Part shown: positions 42,085-50,918 of the stretch, one piece after another
Position numbering within the stretch: the stretch's first letter is position 1
Layout: each line of letters starts with the position of its first letter
DNA from: Mycobacterium sp. 4858
GTDB taxonomy: Bacteria > Actinomycetota > Actinomycetes > Mycobacteriales > Mycobacteriaceae
Length of the DNA: 64,000 nt
Reading direction: 5' to 3'
Assembly: GCF_900240975.1 (NCBI RefSeq)
Contig: NZ_LT968776.1
Coordinates: 3,345,092 to 3,409,091, forward strand
Notes under the pieces: generated by a model
Seen by the model: the letters and a program-made list of their open reading frames with translations, nothing else
Databases searched by the model: none
What the model was told of the DNA's origin: nothing
Translations under genes and position numbers: made by a program

Positions 42085-43140
42085 TTACCAACAACGTGCG
42101 GCTTCCGCGAGTCCCTGGATCAGCGCCGTGGTGACCGGCGAGAGGCCGTCGTCGCCGGGCAGTGGGCTGCGCGGGCTGATGCCGCGCACGCGGGGGGAGA
42201 GCTCCAGCTGGGTCCCGCCGTCGCGCACCCGGTTCACGGGGTTGCCGGGATGCAGACCCCGCAGCTCCGGCGGGATGTCGTCGAGGTCGGTGACCACCCG
42301 ATAACCGGTCAACCGAATGTGCCGGGCCAGATGCGCGGCCAGCGCGCGGTTGCGCCCACCGGCCAGCAGTTGCGTGCTGCGCCCGATGCGGCCGTAGCCG
42401 TGCAGCGACACCGCAACGTCGACATGGTCGAGGAACTCGGCGAGCGGTGGCGACTCGGCCGGGTCGAACAACGCCGAGGGCAGGTGGTGCGGGTAGTGGT
42501 CGGGGTGACGCAGCACGTACACGGACGCGTCGGCAGCCTCGGCGGCGCGTTCCGCGATCACGTCGGTCATCTCTTCCAGCCCGCCGCCGTGGATGGCCAG
42601 AAAGCCGAAACGCGACCGCAACCGGCCGGCCTCGCTCACCCCCTCCTGACCCAGCAACGCCGAAAGCGATTGCGGCGCAGGCCCCGACGCCGACGCGCGG
42701 CGCGGCCAGCGTGAGGGGTCCCAGCGCCGCAGGAAGTCGACCCAGCGTTGCGGCAACCCGTGCTGCACGGCACCGGCGATGATCTTGGGCAGATAGCCCG
42801 GCCGGGGCGGGCCCGGTGTCACCCGATGGTCGATGTAGACCCAGGCCGGCGACGGCCCGTCGTCGGTGTGCACGGTCAGCCGGTCGCGCCGGTAGCGCAC
42901 CGGCACGCCCTCGGCGCTGTCCAGGGTCGCCAGGTCCCCGTCGGAGATCTGCCAGACCACGCCATGTACCTGATTGCCGGCGCACGGCTCGACCGTGGCC
43001 ACGCCGCGCTGGTTGATCAGCCAGTCATGGTCGGACAGGATCGCCGGCCGCGGATCGGCCGCGTCGGGACACCGCAGCGCCATCTGCTTCACGCACAGGT
43101 TCGACCCGTATGCGAAGTAGGCATGCCGGCGGGGCGGCAT
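42085..43140 (-). CDS. Gamma-glutamylcyclotransferase / poly-gamma-glutamate hydrolase fusion
   Basis: 351 residues. Residues ~5-125 are a GGCT-like domain with the loop motif YFAYGSNLC (8-16) and an ATLDSAEGVPVRYRRD segment carrying the catalytic Glu region. Residues ~175-350 match the poly-gamma-glutamate hydrolase family (phage-type, zinc dependent): FLAIHGGGLEEMTDVIAER (metal-binding His at 184 and Glu at 188), later DHVDVAVSLHGYG and RDGGTQLELSPRVRG. It would cleave gamma-linked glutamyl chains and cyclise gamma-glutamyl products. It starts with no gap after mntH (TGAATG), so the two are co-translated. Confidence 0.8.
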   Translation of the reverse strand: MPPRRHAYFAYGSNLCVKQMALRCPDAADPRPAILSDHDWLINQRGVATVEPCAGNQVHGVVWQISDGDLATLDSAEGVPVRYRRDRLTVHTDDGPSPAWVYIDHRVTPGPPRPGYLPKIIAGAVQHGLPQRWVDFLRRWDPSRWPRRASASGPAPQSLSALLGQEGVSEAGRLRSRFGFLAIHGGGLEEMTDVIAERAAEAADASVYVLRHPDHYPHHLPSALFDPAESPPLAEFLDHVDVAVSLHGYGRIGRSTQLLAGGRNRALAAHLARHIRLTGYRVVTDLDDIPPELRGLHPGNPVNRVRDGGTQLELSPRVRGISPRSPLPGDDGLSPVTTALIQGLAEAARCW

Positions 43141-44367
43141 TCAGCCGGTCACCGTCAGCCAGATGAGGACCACGTTAAGCAGACTAATCATTACGCCGAC
43201 GGCCCAGCCAAGAACCGTCGTGACGGGGTGGTTGGTGTCGTCGCCCATCAAGTCGCGGTCGCTGGTGAGCTTCACCAGGGGGAGGACCGCAAACGGTATT
43301 CCGAACGACAGCACGACCTGGGAGAGCACCAGCGCGCGGGTGGGGTCGAACCCGACCGCAAGGATCACCAGGGCGGGGCACACGGTGATCAAGCGGCGCA
43401 CCAGCATCGGGATCCTGCGGTGCAGTAGCCCCTGCATGATCATGGCGCCGGCGTACGCGCCCACCGAGGACGACGCCAGTCCGGAGGCCAGCAGGCCGAC
43501 CGCGAACAGCACCGCGATGGTCGCACCCAGGGTGTGGTGGATCGCGGAGTAGGCGCCCTCGATGGAGGCGCTGATGTTGCGATGCTGCAAGTTGATCGCG
43601 GCGACCAGCAGCATCGCGGCGTTCACCGTGCCCGCGACGGCCATCGCCAGCACGACGTCCAGCCGGGTGACCCGCAGCAGCAGGCGTCGATGCGCGCCCT
43701 CCGCCGGATGCCCGTGCCGGTCGAGGACCAGCCCGGAATGCATGTACACCGCGTGCGGCATCACGGTGGCGCCCAGGATGGCGGCGGCGAGCAGCACGCT
43801 TTCGGTGCCCCGGAATCGCGGCACCAGCCCGCCGAGCACGTCTCCGGGCGGCGGCGTCTTGACGAAGAAGCTGGCCGCAAACCCGACGGCGATGACGAGC
43901 AGCAGGCCGGTGATGACGCGCTCGAAGATGATCTGCCCGCGCCGGTCCTGGATCGCCAGCAGCAGCAGCGACACCAGCCCGGTGATGATGCCGCCGACCA
44001 ACAGCGGCAGATCGAACAGGATCCGCAAAGCGATTGCCCCACCGACGATTTCGGCCATATCGGTGGCAATCGCCACCAGCTCGGCCTGGGCCCAGTAGAC
44101 CAGCCGGACCGGCCGGCTCATTCGCTTGCCGACGGCCGCCGGCAACGAGCGCCCGGTCACCAGGCCGAGCTTTGCCGACAGATACTGCACCAGCCCGGCC
44201 AGCGCATTGGCCACCACGATGACCCACAGCAGCAGGTAGCCGAACTGTGCCCCGGAGCTGACGTTGGCGGCGACGTTGCCGGGATCGACATAGGCGATCG
44301 CGGCGACAAAGGCGGGCCCGAGCAGATACCAACTGCTTTTCAGCGAGTCCTGGCTGCTCTGCGTCAA
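43141..44367 (-). CDS. mntH: Nramp-family Mn2+/divalent-metal transporter MntH
   Basis: 408 residues with about 11 membrane helices. The metal-site motifs are intact: DPGN in AIAYVDPGNVAANV (helix 1) and MPH in GATVMPHAVYMHSG (helix 6). Nramp proteins import Mn2+ or Fe2+ with protons. It leads a two-gene operon with the GGCT/hydrolase fusion. An element agaggttagcc-like is found upstream at 44404-44418, which may be a metal-regulator site. Confidence 0.93.
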   Translation of the reverse strand: MTQSSQDSLKSSWYLLGPAFVAAIAYVDPGNVAANVSSGAQFGYLLLWVIVVANALAGLVQYLSAKLGLVTGRSLPAAVGKRMSRPVRLVYWAQAELVAIATDMAEIVGGAIALRILFDLPLLVGGIITGLVSLLLLAIQDRRGQIIFERVITGLLLVIAVGFAASFFVKTPPPGDVLGGLVPRFRGTESVLLAAAILGATVMPHAVYMHSGLVLDRHGHPAEGAHRRLLLRVTRLDVVLAMAVAGTVNAAMLLVAAINLQHRNISASIEGAYSAIHHTLGATIAVLFAVGLLASGLASSSVGAYAGAMIMQGLLHRRIPMLVRRLITVCPALVILAVGFDPTRALVLSQVVLSFGIPFAVLPLVKLTSDRDLMGDDTNHPVTTVLGWAVGVMISLLNVVLIWLTVTG

Positions 44368-44403
44368 CGTGGCGCCCCTCGATTCATCCGGCCGAATAAG
44401 AAA

Positions 44404-44418
44404 GTGAGGTTAGCCGAA
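44404..44418. promoter_or_regulatory. Possible metalloregulator site upstream of mntH
   Basis: tgaggttagccgaag resembles one half of the AGGTTAGCCTAACCT-type boxes bound by IdeR and MntR. It lies 37-51 bp upstream of mntH. The second half is not conserved, so this is a weak candidate. Confidence 0.25.
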
Positions 44419-44437
44419 GACTCGACGCGCCCATTGC

Positions 44438-45514
44438 TCACCCGGGCAGGTAGAGGCCCTTGCCGGTGATCAGGGGCAGGTCCAGCGTCGTCACGATGCC
44501 CGGCGGGGCGGCCACCACCGCGGGGATCGCGTTGACCACCCGCATCGCGGTGGCGACCAGCCCGGCATGGTTGTGGTCACCCTTGCGGCTGCTCAGGCAG
44601 ACGTCCATGGCGTAGGACGGTTCGCCGGTCACCTCGATGCGGTAGGACCCGCCGGGCTGGGCGGGCTGGGGCCACTCGGGGCACAGGTCCTCGCGCAGCC
44701 GGGTGACGTGTTCGAGGACCACGACGGGGTCGCCGTTGACCATGCCGAACACCTCGAACCGCAGCGCCGCGGCGCTGCCCTTCGGTATATGCCCCGACGC
44801 GATGTCGAAGTCCTCGGGCGCCGGCACGCGGACGTATTCCTGCGCGACCGAGTCGAGCGAGATGCCCAGGCCGGCCGCCAGTTGCCGAACCACCGACCCC
44901 CACGCCAGGCTGAGCACGCCGGGCTGCAGCAGCATGGGGATCTCGTCGAGGGGCTTGCCGAAGCCCATCACGTCGAACATGACCGCGGCGCTGTCGTAGG
45001 TGGCGTAGTCGACGATCTCCATGCAGCGGATCTGCTGGATGTTCTGGCAGGTGCCGGCCAGCGCCAACGGCAGCAGGTCGTTGGCGAAGCCGGGGTCGAT
45101 CCCGTTGACGAACACACTCGAATTGCCTTCGCGCGCAGCGTCTTCGATGGGCCTGATCAGCTCCTTGGGAATCACCTGCCACGGATACTGCAAGAACACC
45201 GGTCCGCTACCCACGACGTTGATCCCCGCGGCCAGGACGCGCCGGTAGTCCTCCAGCGCCTCGGGCAACCGGTTGTCGGCCAGCGCGTTGTACACGGCGC
45301 ACTGCGGCCCGGTGGCCAGGACGGCGTCCAGGTCGGTGCTGGCCCGCACGCCGGTCGAATCGGGGAGCCCGGCGAGTTCTGCCGCGTCCTTGCCGGCCTT
45401 GGCGTCCGACGACACCCAGACGCCGGTGAGCTCGAACGCCGGGTTGGTGATGAGCGCCCGCAGGGCGTGGATACCGACGTTGCCGGTGCCCAACTGGACG
45501 ACGGGTATTGCCAT
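44438..45514 (-). CDS. DapB-like NAD(P)-binding oxidoreductase
   Basis: 358 residues. Rossmann start IPVVQLGTGNVGIHALRALI, then the dihydrodipicolinate-reductase-like pattern (GVWVSSDAKAGKDAAELAGL; NVVGSGPVFLQYPW; FVNGIDPGFANDLLPLALAG). It resembles mycobacterial 2,4-diaminopentanoate-dehydrogenase-like proteins such as Rv0926c. Reaction unknown; reduction of an imine or keto group with NAD(P)H is the family expectation. 23 bp separate it from the upstream SDR. Confidence 0.85.
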   Translation of the reverse strand: MAIPVVQLGTGNVGIHALRALITNPAFELTGVWVSSDAKAGKDAAELAGLPDSTGVRASTDLDAVLATGPQCAVYNALADNRLPEALEDYRRVLAAGINVVGSGPVFLQYPWQVIPKELIRPIEDAAREGNSSVFVNGIDPGFANDLLPLALAGTCQNIQQIRCMEIVDYATYDSAAVMFDVMGFGKPLDEIPMLLQPGVLSLAWGSVVRQLAAGLGISLDSVAQEYVRVPAPEDFDIASGHIPKGSAAALRFEVFGMVNGDPVVVLEHVTRLREDLCPEWPQPAQPGGSYRIEVTGEPSYAMDVCLSSRKGDHNHAGLVATAMRVVNAIPAVVAAPPGIVTTLDLPLITGKGLYLPG

Positions 45515-45537
45515 GACGGCTCCTCAGCGGTCGGGGG

Positions 45538-46329
45538 TCACAGATCCGGGACGGGGATGTCGAGGTTGGGATAGGTGAGGCCACCGTCGACCTCCAGCGT
45601 CTTACCGGTCAGGAAGCTGCCCGCCGGGGACGCCAAATACACTGCGGCGGCGGCGATATCGACGGGATCACCGAGGCGGCGCATGGGGGTGGCCTTCTCC
45701 ATCGGCGCGCGCAGCTCGTCGTTGGAGGCCACCACGTCCAGCGCGGAGGTGAGGATGGACCCCGGCGCGATCGCGTTGACCCGAATGCGGGGGCACAGGT
45801 CGAGGGCGGTCAACCGGGTGTAGTGCGACAACGCGGCCTTGGCGGTGCCGTAGGCGGCGAAGCCACGGCCGGCCAGCCGGCCCATGGTCGAGGTGATGTT
45901 GATGACGCTGCCGCCACCAGAGTGCTCGAGCATCAGGGGCACCGCCGCGACGGTCAGCGCGTGGGCGGTGGCGACGTTGAAGGTGAACGCGTCCTTGAGC
46001 TCTTTGGTCGAGGTGGTCAGCAGCGTGTTGGGCATGGTCCCGCCGACGTTGTTGACGACGATGTCCAACTTCCCGAAGGCGTCGACGGCCTGGCCGGCCA
46101 GCTCCGCGGTCACCTCCGGATGGGCCAGATCGGCGGCCACGATGTGCGCGCGGCGACCGGCGGCCCGGACCTGCTCGGCGACGCCTTCTAGTTGCGATTG
46201 CGTCCGTGAGGCGATGAGGACGTCGGCGCCCGCCTCGGCGAAAGCCAGCGCGATGGCCGCCCCGAGGCCGCGGCCGGCACCGGTGATGACGGCGACTTTG
46301 TCATCGAGACGAAATCTGTCAAGGATCAT
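45538..46329 (-). CDS. Short-chain dehydrogenase/reductase
   Basis: 263 residues. Cofactor motif TGAGRGLG (~17-24), NNVGG, catalytic Ser in NITSTMGRLAG, Tyr-x-x-x-Lys in AAYGTAKAALSH, and the C-terminal FLTGKTLEVDGGLTYP. Corresponds in context to Rv0927c of M. tuberculosis. R in IASRTQSQ after beta-2 suggests NADPH. Transcribed with the DapB-like gene and divergent from pstS. Confidence 0.88.
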   Translation of the reverse strand: MILDRFRLDDKVAVITGAGRGLGAAIALAFAEAGADVLIASRTQSQLEGVAEQVRAAGRRAHIVAADLAHPEVTAELAGQAVDAFGKLDIVVNNVGGTMPNTLLTTSTKELKDAFTFNVATAHALTVAAVPLMLEHSGGGSVINITSTMGRLAGRGFAAYGTAKAALSHYTRLTALDLCPRIRVNAIAPGSILTSALDVVASNDELRAPMEKATPMRRLGDPVDIAAAAVYLASPAGSFLTGKTLEVDGGLTYPNLDIPVPDL

Positions 46330-46492
46330 TGCGGCCTCTCTTCGCCCAAGTTGTCAGCCGACACGGTAGCAAGCCCCGCCGTCTCGGATGCGGCATTTCT
46401 GGAACAGGTTCTACTTTTGCATATGGGTGGGCCGATGTAACGCCCCACGCCCAGTTCCGGGCGGTATCTCGCGTCCACTGCGAGAACATCCA

Positions 46493-46514
46493 CCCGGCGC
46501 TAGCCTTAGTGCTG
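46493..46514 (+). promoter_or_regulatory. Duplicated promoter element before first pstS
   Basis: cccggcgctagccttagtg and the following ctg match 47768-47789 at 19 of 22 positions. It lies 71 bp before the first pstS start. Because the element is retained before both pstS copies it is a good candidate for the phosphate-starvation regulator site (RegX3 in mycobacteria) or the core promoter. Confidence 0.45.
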
Positions 46515-46584
46515 ACCGTTTTGGTCTGCGCAGCGGCTATTGAATGGTGGCAATCGTGTTTGATGTTTCCCGTTGGGGATTCTA

Positions 46585-47697
46585 TTGGGCCTGAATCGCT
46601 TTGGCGCTGCGCTGAGTGTCCTGACCGTTGTTGCCGTTTTGGGGGCGGCCTGCGGGACCAACGACAACGCGGCCGGGAAAAGCGCCGGGCCCGGCACGTC
46701 GCCTGTCAGGGTCAGCTGTGGTGGGACGAAGGCGCTGAAGGCCAGCGGCTCGACCGCCCAGGCCAACGCGATGACCCGCTTCATCAAGGCGTTCGAGCAG
46801 GCCTGCCCGGGCCAGACGCTGAACTACACGCCCAACGGGTCTGGCGCCGGGATCGGCGAATTCACCGGCAAGCAGACGGATTTCGCGGGATCGGACTCAC
46901 CGCTGGCCCCCATCGAGTACTTCGCGGCACAGCAGCGCTGCGGTTCGCCGGCGTGGAATTTGCCGGTGGTGTTCGGCCCCATCGCGATTACCTACAACGT
47001 TGCGGGGGTGACGTCACTGAATCTGGACGGCCCGACAGCCGCCAAAATATTCAAGGGCGCCATCAGCACATGGAACGACCCCGCGATTCAGGCATTGAAC
47101 CCGGGCGTCGCGTTTCCCGCCGAGCCCATTCGCGTGATCTTCCGCAACGATCAGTCCGGTACCACGGACAATTTCCAGAAATACCTGGACTCGGCCGCCA
47201 ACGGAGCCTGGGACAAAGGCATCGGGAAGACGTTCAACGGCGGTGTCGGCGAGGGCGCCAAAGGCAACGACGGCACGTCGGCTGCGGTCAAGGCCACCCA
47301 AGGGGCGATCACCTATAACGAGTGGTCCTTTGCCCTGGCGCAAAAGCTCAACATGGCCAGGGTCATCACGTCGGCCGGTCCCGACGCGGTGGCGATCGAC
47401 GCGAGTTCGGTCGGCAAGACGATCGCCGGCGCCGACTTCACCGAGGAGGGCAACGACTTGGTCGTCGACACCTACTCCTTCTACAAGCCGACCCAGCCCG
47501 GTTCCTACCCGATCGTGCTGGCGACGTATGAGATCGTCTGCTCGAAGTACGCCGATCCCCAGGTCGGCGCGGCCGTGAAGGCCTTCCTGCAGAGCACCAT
47601 CGGCGCGGGGCAGAACGGTCTGGCGGACAACGGCTACATTCCCGTCCCCGACTCGTTCAGGTCCCGGTTGTCCGCGGCGATCAACGCCATCTCGTGA
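46585..47697 (+). CDS. pstS: Phosphate-binding lipoprotein PstS (first of two)
   Basis: 370 residues from the TTG at 46585, chosen to match the MKLNRFGAALSV start of the second copy; a TTG four codons earlier is also in frame. Lipobox GAAC, Cys23. Phosphate-binding loops are present: LKASGSTAQANAMTRF, TDFAGSDSPLAP, RNDQSGTTDNFQKYL and the family signature around GAITYNEWSFA. It captures phosphate outside the membrane for PstC-PstA. About 80 percent similar to the second copy by eye. Confidence 0.92.
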   Translation: MGLNRFGAALSVLTVVAVLGAACGTNDNAAGKSAGPGTSPVRVSCGGTKALKASGSTAQANAMTRFIKAFEQACPGQTLNYTPNGSGAGIGEFTGKQTDFAGSDSPLAPIEYFAAQQRCGSPAWNLPVVFGPIAITYNVAGVTSLNLDGPTAAKIFKGAISTWNDPAIQALNPGVAFPAEPIRVIFRNDQSGTTDNFQKYLDSAANGAWDKGIGKTFNGGVGEGAKGNDGTSAAVKATQGAITYNEWSFALAQKLNMARVITSAGPDAVAIDASSVGKTIAGADFTEEGNDLVVDTYSFYKPTQPGSYPIVLATYEIVCSKYADPQVGAAVKAFLQSTIGAGQNGLADNGYIPVPDSFRSRLSAAINAIS

Positions 47698-47767
47698 GCT
47701 CCTCGCAAGCGCCTGCGACCCCCCGCAAAGCCGTCCTGGCCAGCGACAATCAGCCGACAGCAATTTG

Positions 47768-47789
47768 CCCGGCGTTAACCTTCGTGCTG
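47768..47789 (+). promoter_or_regulatory. Duplicated promoter element before second pstS
   Basis: cccggcgttaaccttcgtg and the following ctg, the copy of 46493-46514, 92 bp before the second pstS start. The bases next to the start codons are also alike (tgtttcat..ccgttagga against tgtttgat..ccgttgggg), so promoter and leader were copied with the gene. Confidence 0.45.
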
Positions 47790-47880
47790 TTAGCTTCCTT
47801 GCTGCGAGCGACGACTGGCCGCCGACAGCGGCCAGCAGAACGTCGACAATCATGTTTCATCCCTACCGTTAGGAAGTGAC

Positions 47881-48993
47881 TTGAAACTCAACCGATTCGG
47901 TGCCGCGCTGAGCGTCGTGACCGCTGGTGCGCTGGTGTTGTCGGGCTGCGGAAGCGACAACAACGCCAGTAGCGGAAACACGACCAGCGGTTCGTCGGCG
48001 GGCAAGGTCAGCTGCGGCGGGAAGAAGACGTTGAAGGCCAGCGGGTCGACCGCCCAGGCCAACGCGATGACCCGCTTCGTGAACGCGTTCGAGCAGGCCT
48101 GCCCCGGCCAGACGTTGAACTACACGGCCAACGGCTCAGGCGCGGGAATCAGTGAATTCAACGGCAACCAAACCGATTTCGGTGGGTCTGACTCGCCGCT
48201 TGCCCCCAAGGAATACGCCGCGGCGCAGCAGCGGTGCGGCTCGCCGGCATGGAATCTGCCGGTCGTGTTCGGTCCGATCGCGATCACCTACAACGTCAAG
48301 GGCCTGAGTTCGCTGAGCGTCGACGGTCCCACGGCGGCGAAAATCTTCAACGGCGCCATCACGACCTGGAATGACCCGGCCATCGCGGCCCTCAACCCCG
48401 GTGTCACGCTGCCCGCCGAGCCGATCCACGTGGTGTTCCGCAACGACGAATCCGGCACCACGGACAACTTCCAGAAGTACCTCGACGCCGCCTCCAACGG
48501 AGCCTGGGGCAAGGGCACCGGCAAGACGTTCAAGGGCGGTGTCGGCGAGGGCGCCAAGGGCAACGACGGCACGTCGGCGGCGATCAAGGCCACCGAGGGA
48601 TCCATCACCTACAACGAGTGGTCGTTCGCCCAGGCGCAGAAGCTCAACGTGGCCAAGGTCGTCACGTCGGCCGGTCCGGACGCCGTGGCGATCAGCGCTG
48701 ACTCGGTCGGCAAGACGATTTCCGGGGCCAAGATCAGCGGGCAGGGCAACGACCTGGTCCTCGACACGCTCTCGTTCTACAAGCCCACCCAGCCGGGGTC
48801 TTACCCGATCGTGCTGGCGACGTACGAGATCGTGTGCTCGAAGTATCCCGATCCCCAGGTCGGCACCGCGGTGAAGGCGTTCCTGGAAAGTACGATCGGT
48901 GCGGGGCAAAATGGCCTGGCCGACAATGGGTACATCCCCATCCCGGATTCGTTCAAGTCGAGACTGTCGGCCTCAATCAACGCCATCACGTGA
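47881..48993 (+). CDS. pstS: Phosphate-binding lipoprotein PstS (second of two)
   Basis: 370 residues from a TTG with AGGAAG four bases upstream. Lipobox LSGC, Cys23. Same ligand loops as the first copy (ASGSTAQANAMTRFVNAF, DFGGSDSPLAPKEY, RNDESGTTDNFQKYL). The MKLNRFGAA start is that of M. tuberculosis PstS3 as I recall. It is directly followed by pstC and pstA, so this is the copy physically linked to the permease genes. Confidence 0.93.
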   Translation: MKLNRFGAALSVVTAGALVLSGCGSDNNASSGNTTSGSSAGKVSCGGKKTLKASGSTAQANAMTRFVNAFEQACPGQTLNYTANGSGAGISEFNGNQTDFGGSDSPLAPKEYAAAQQRCGSPAWNLPVVFGPIAITYNVKGLSSLSVDGPTAAKIFNGAITTWNDPAIAALNPGVTLPAEPIHVVFRNDESGTTDNFQKYLDAASNGAWGKGTGKTFKGGVGEGAKGNDGTSAAIKATEGSITYNEWSFAQAQKLNVAKVVTSAGPDAVAISADSVGKTISGAKISGQGNDLVLDTLSFYKPTQPGSYPIVLATYEIVCSKYPDPQVGTAVKAFLESTIGAGQNGLADNGYIPIPDSFKSRLSASINAIT

Positions 48994-49005
48994 TCTGAGG
49001 TGGTC

Positions 49006-49995
49006 GTGACCCGTGGAGCGGTAGCCAGCCCGTCGACCCAAAAACCCGAGCTGAAGACGCTGAGTGCGCCGTCGACTCGGGGGGGCGACCGGCTGTTCAA
49101 ACTCGCGGCTGCCGCTGCCGGGTCGACGATCGTGGTCGCGATCCTGCTGATCGCTCTGTTCCTGCTGATTCGCGCCGTTCCGTCGCTGCGGGCCAACCAC
49201 GCGAACTTCTTCACCAGCGCGCAGTTCAGCACCACCGACCCGGGGAAGCTCGAGTTCGGCATCCGCGACCTGTTGATGGTGACCGTGCTCAGTTCGCTCA
49301 CCGCCCTGGTGGTGGCGGTGCCGGTGGCGGTCGGGATCGCGGTGTTTCTCACCCAGTACGCGCCCAAGCGGCTGGCCCGCCCGTTCGGGGCCATCGTGGA
49401 CCTGCTGGCCGCGGTGCCCTCCATCATCTTCGGGTTGTGGGGCATCTTCGTGCTGGCGCCCAACATCGAACCCATCGCGGCGTTCCTCAACCGCAACCTG
49501 GGCTGGTTCTTCCTGTTCAAGCAGGGCAACGTGTCACTGGCCGGTGGCGGCACCATCTTCACCGCGGGCGTCGTGCTGTCGGCGATGATCCTGCCGATCA
49601 TCACGTCGGTCTCGCGCGAGGTGTTCCGGCAGACCCCGCCTATGCAGATGGAAGCGGCGCAGGCGCTGGGTGCCACCAAGTGGGAGGTGGTGCGGATGAC
49701 CGTGCTGCCGTTCGGTCGCAGCGGTGTCATCGCGGCGTCGATGCTGGGGCTGGGACGCGCGCTCGGTGAGACCGTGGCGGTGCTGATCATCTTGCGCTCC
49801 GCCGCGCGCCCGGGGAATTGGTCGCTGTTCGACGGCGGGTACACGTTCGCCTCGAAGATCGCCTCCGCGGCGGCCGAATTCAGTGCACCACTGCCCACCG
49901 GGGCCTACATCGCCGCGGGGTTCGCGTTGTTCGTCTTGACATTCGTCGTGAACGCGCTGGCTCGCGCCATCGCCGGCGGAAAGGTCAACGGATGA
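49006..49995 (+). CDS. pstC: Phosphate ABC transporter permease PstC
   Basis: 329 residues from a GTG with GAGG five bases upstream; a GTG two codons earlier is also open. Six membrane helices (first, AGSTIVVAILLIALFLLIRA) and the cytoplasmic EAA loop, MEAAQALGATKWEVVRMTVL, which contacts the ATPase. It ends overlapping pstA as ATGA. Confidence 0.92.
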   Translation: MTRGAVASPSTQKPELKTLSAPSTRGGDRLFKLAAAAAGSTIVVAILLIALFLLIRAVPSLRANHANFFTSAQFSTTDPGKLEFGIRDLLMVTVLSSLTALVVAVPVAVGIAVFLTQYAPKRLARPFGAIVDLLAAVPSIIFGLWGIFVLAPNIEPIAAFLNRNLGWFFLFKQGNVSLAGGGTIFTAGVVLSAMILPIITSVSREVFRQTPPMQMEAAQALGATKWEVVRMTVLPFGRSGVIAASMLGLGRALGETVAVLIILRSAARPGNWSLFDGGYTFASKIASAAAEFSAPLPTGAYIAAGFALFVLTFVVNALARAIAGGKVNG

Positions 49996-50900
49996 GCTCC
50001 GCGGTCGAAACCTTTGACCGGCCGGTCAAAGCCCAGGCGTTCCGGCCCGTCAGCATCCGGCGCCGGCTCACGAACAACGCCGCGACCGCCTTCTTCGTCG
50101 CCTCCTTCCTGGGCGCGCTGGTGCCGCTGGTCTGGGTGCTGTCGGTGGTGGTGGCCCGGGGCTGGTACGCGGTCACCCGGTCGACGTGGTGGACCCACTC
50201 GCTGCGCGGGATCTTGCCGGAGCAATTCGCCGGCGGCGTCTATCACGCCCTGTACGGCACCGTGGTGCAGGCGGGGGTGGCCGCCCTGCTGTCCGTCCCG
50301 CTGGGGTTGATGACCGCGGTCTTCCTGGTGGAATACGGCTCCGGCCGGCTGGTGCGTCTCACGACGTTCATGGTCGACGTGCTCGCCGGGGTGCCCTCGA
50401 TCGTGGCGGCCCTGTTCATCTTCAGCCTCTGGATCGCCACCCTCGGATTCCAGCAGAGCTCGTTCGCCGTGTCGCTGGCGCTGGTCCTGCTGATGCTGCC
50501 CGTGGTGGTCCGGTCCGCGGAGGAGATGCTGCGGTTGGTGCCCGACGATCTGCGGGAGGCCAGCTATGCGCTCGGCGTTCCCAAATGGAAGACCATCACG
50601 CGGATCGTGTTCCCGATCGCGATGCCCGGCATCATCTCCGGCATCCTGCTGTCGGTCGCGCGGGTGATCGGCGAAACCGCCCCGGTGCTGGTGCTGGTCG
50701 GCTACAGCCGATCGATCAACACCGACATCTTCCACGGCAACATGGCCTCGCTGCCGCTGCTGATCTACACCGAGCTCACCAATCCCGAGCACGCCGGCTT
50801 CCTGCGCATCTGGGGTGCGGCCCTGAGCCTGATCCTCATCGTCGCGGTGATCAACCTGATCGCGGGGGCCACCCGCTTCTTCGCCACCCGCAGACGCTGA
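49992..50900 (+). CDS. pstA: Phosphate ABC transporter permease PstA
   Basis: 302 residues. Six helices and the EAA loop LREASYALGVPKWKTITRIV are present, as is the VIGETAPVLVLVGY segment conserved in PstA. The operon ends here: the next gene, ku, is convergent 18 bp away and no pstB ATPase gene follows. In M. tuberculosis the pstS3-pstC2-pstA1 cluster likewise lacks an ATPase, which is supplied from elsewhere. Confidence 0.92.
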   Translation: MSSAVETFDRPVKAQAFRPVSIRRRLTNNAATAFFVASFLGALVPLVWVLSVVVARGWYAVTRSTWWTHSLRGILPEQFAGGVYHALYGTVVQAGVAALLSVPLGLMTAVFLVEYGSGRLVRLTTFMVDVLAGVPSIVAALFIFSLWIATLGFQQSSFAVSLALVLLMLPVVVRSAEEMLRLVPDDLREASYALGVPKWKTITRIVFPIAMPGIISGILLSVARVIGETAPVLVLVGYSRSINTDIFHGNMASLPLLIYTELTNPEHAGFLRIWGAALSLILIVAVINLIAGATRFFATRRR

Positions 50901-50918
50901 GCACGCGCGGGGTGCGCG

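Noticed and set aside
43534..44469. 311-codon plus-strand frame opposite mntH
   Set aside because: Composition (Asp/Arg/Gln/His-rich repeats) is typical of an antisense shadow of a membrane protein gene.
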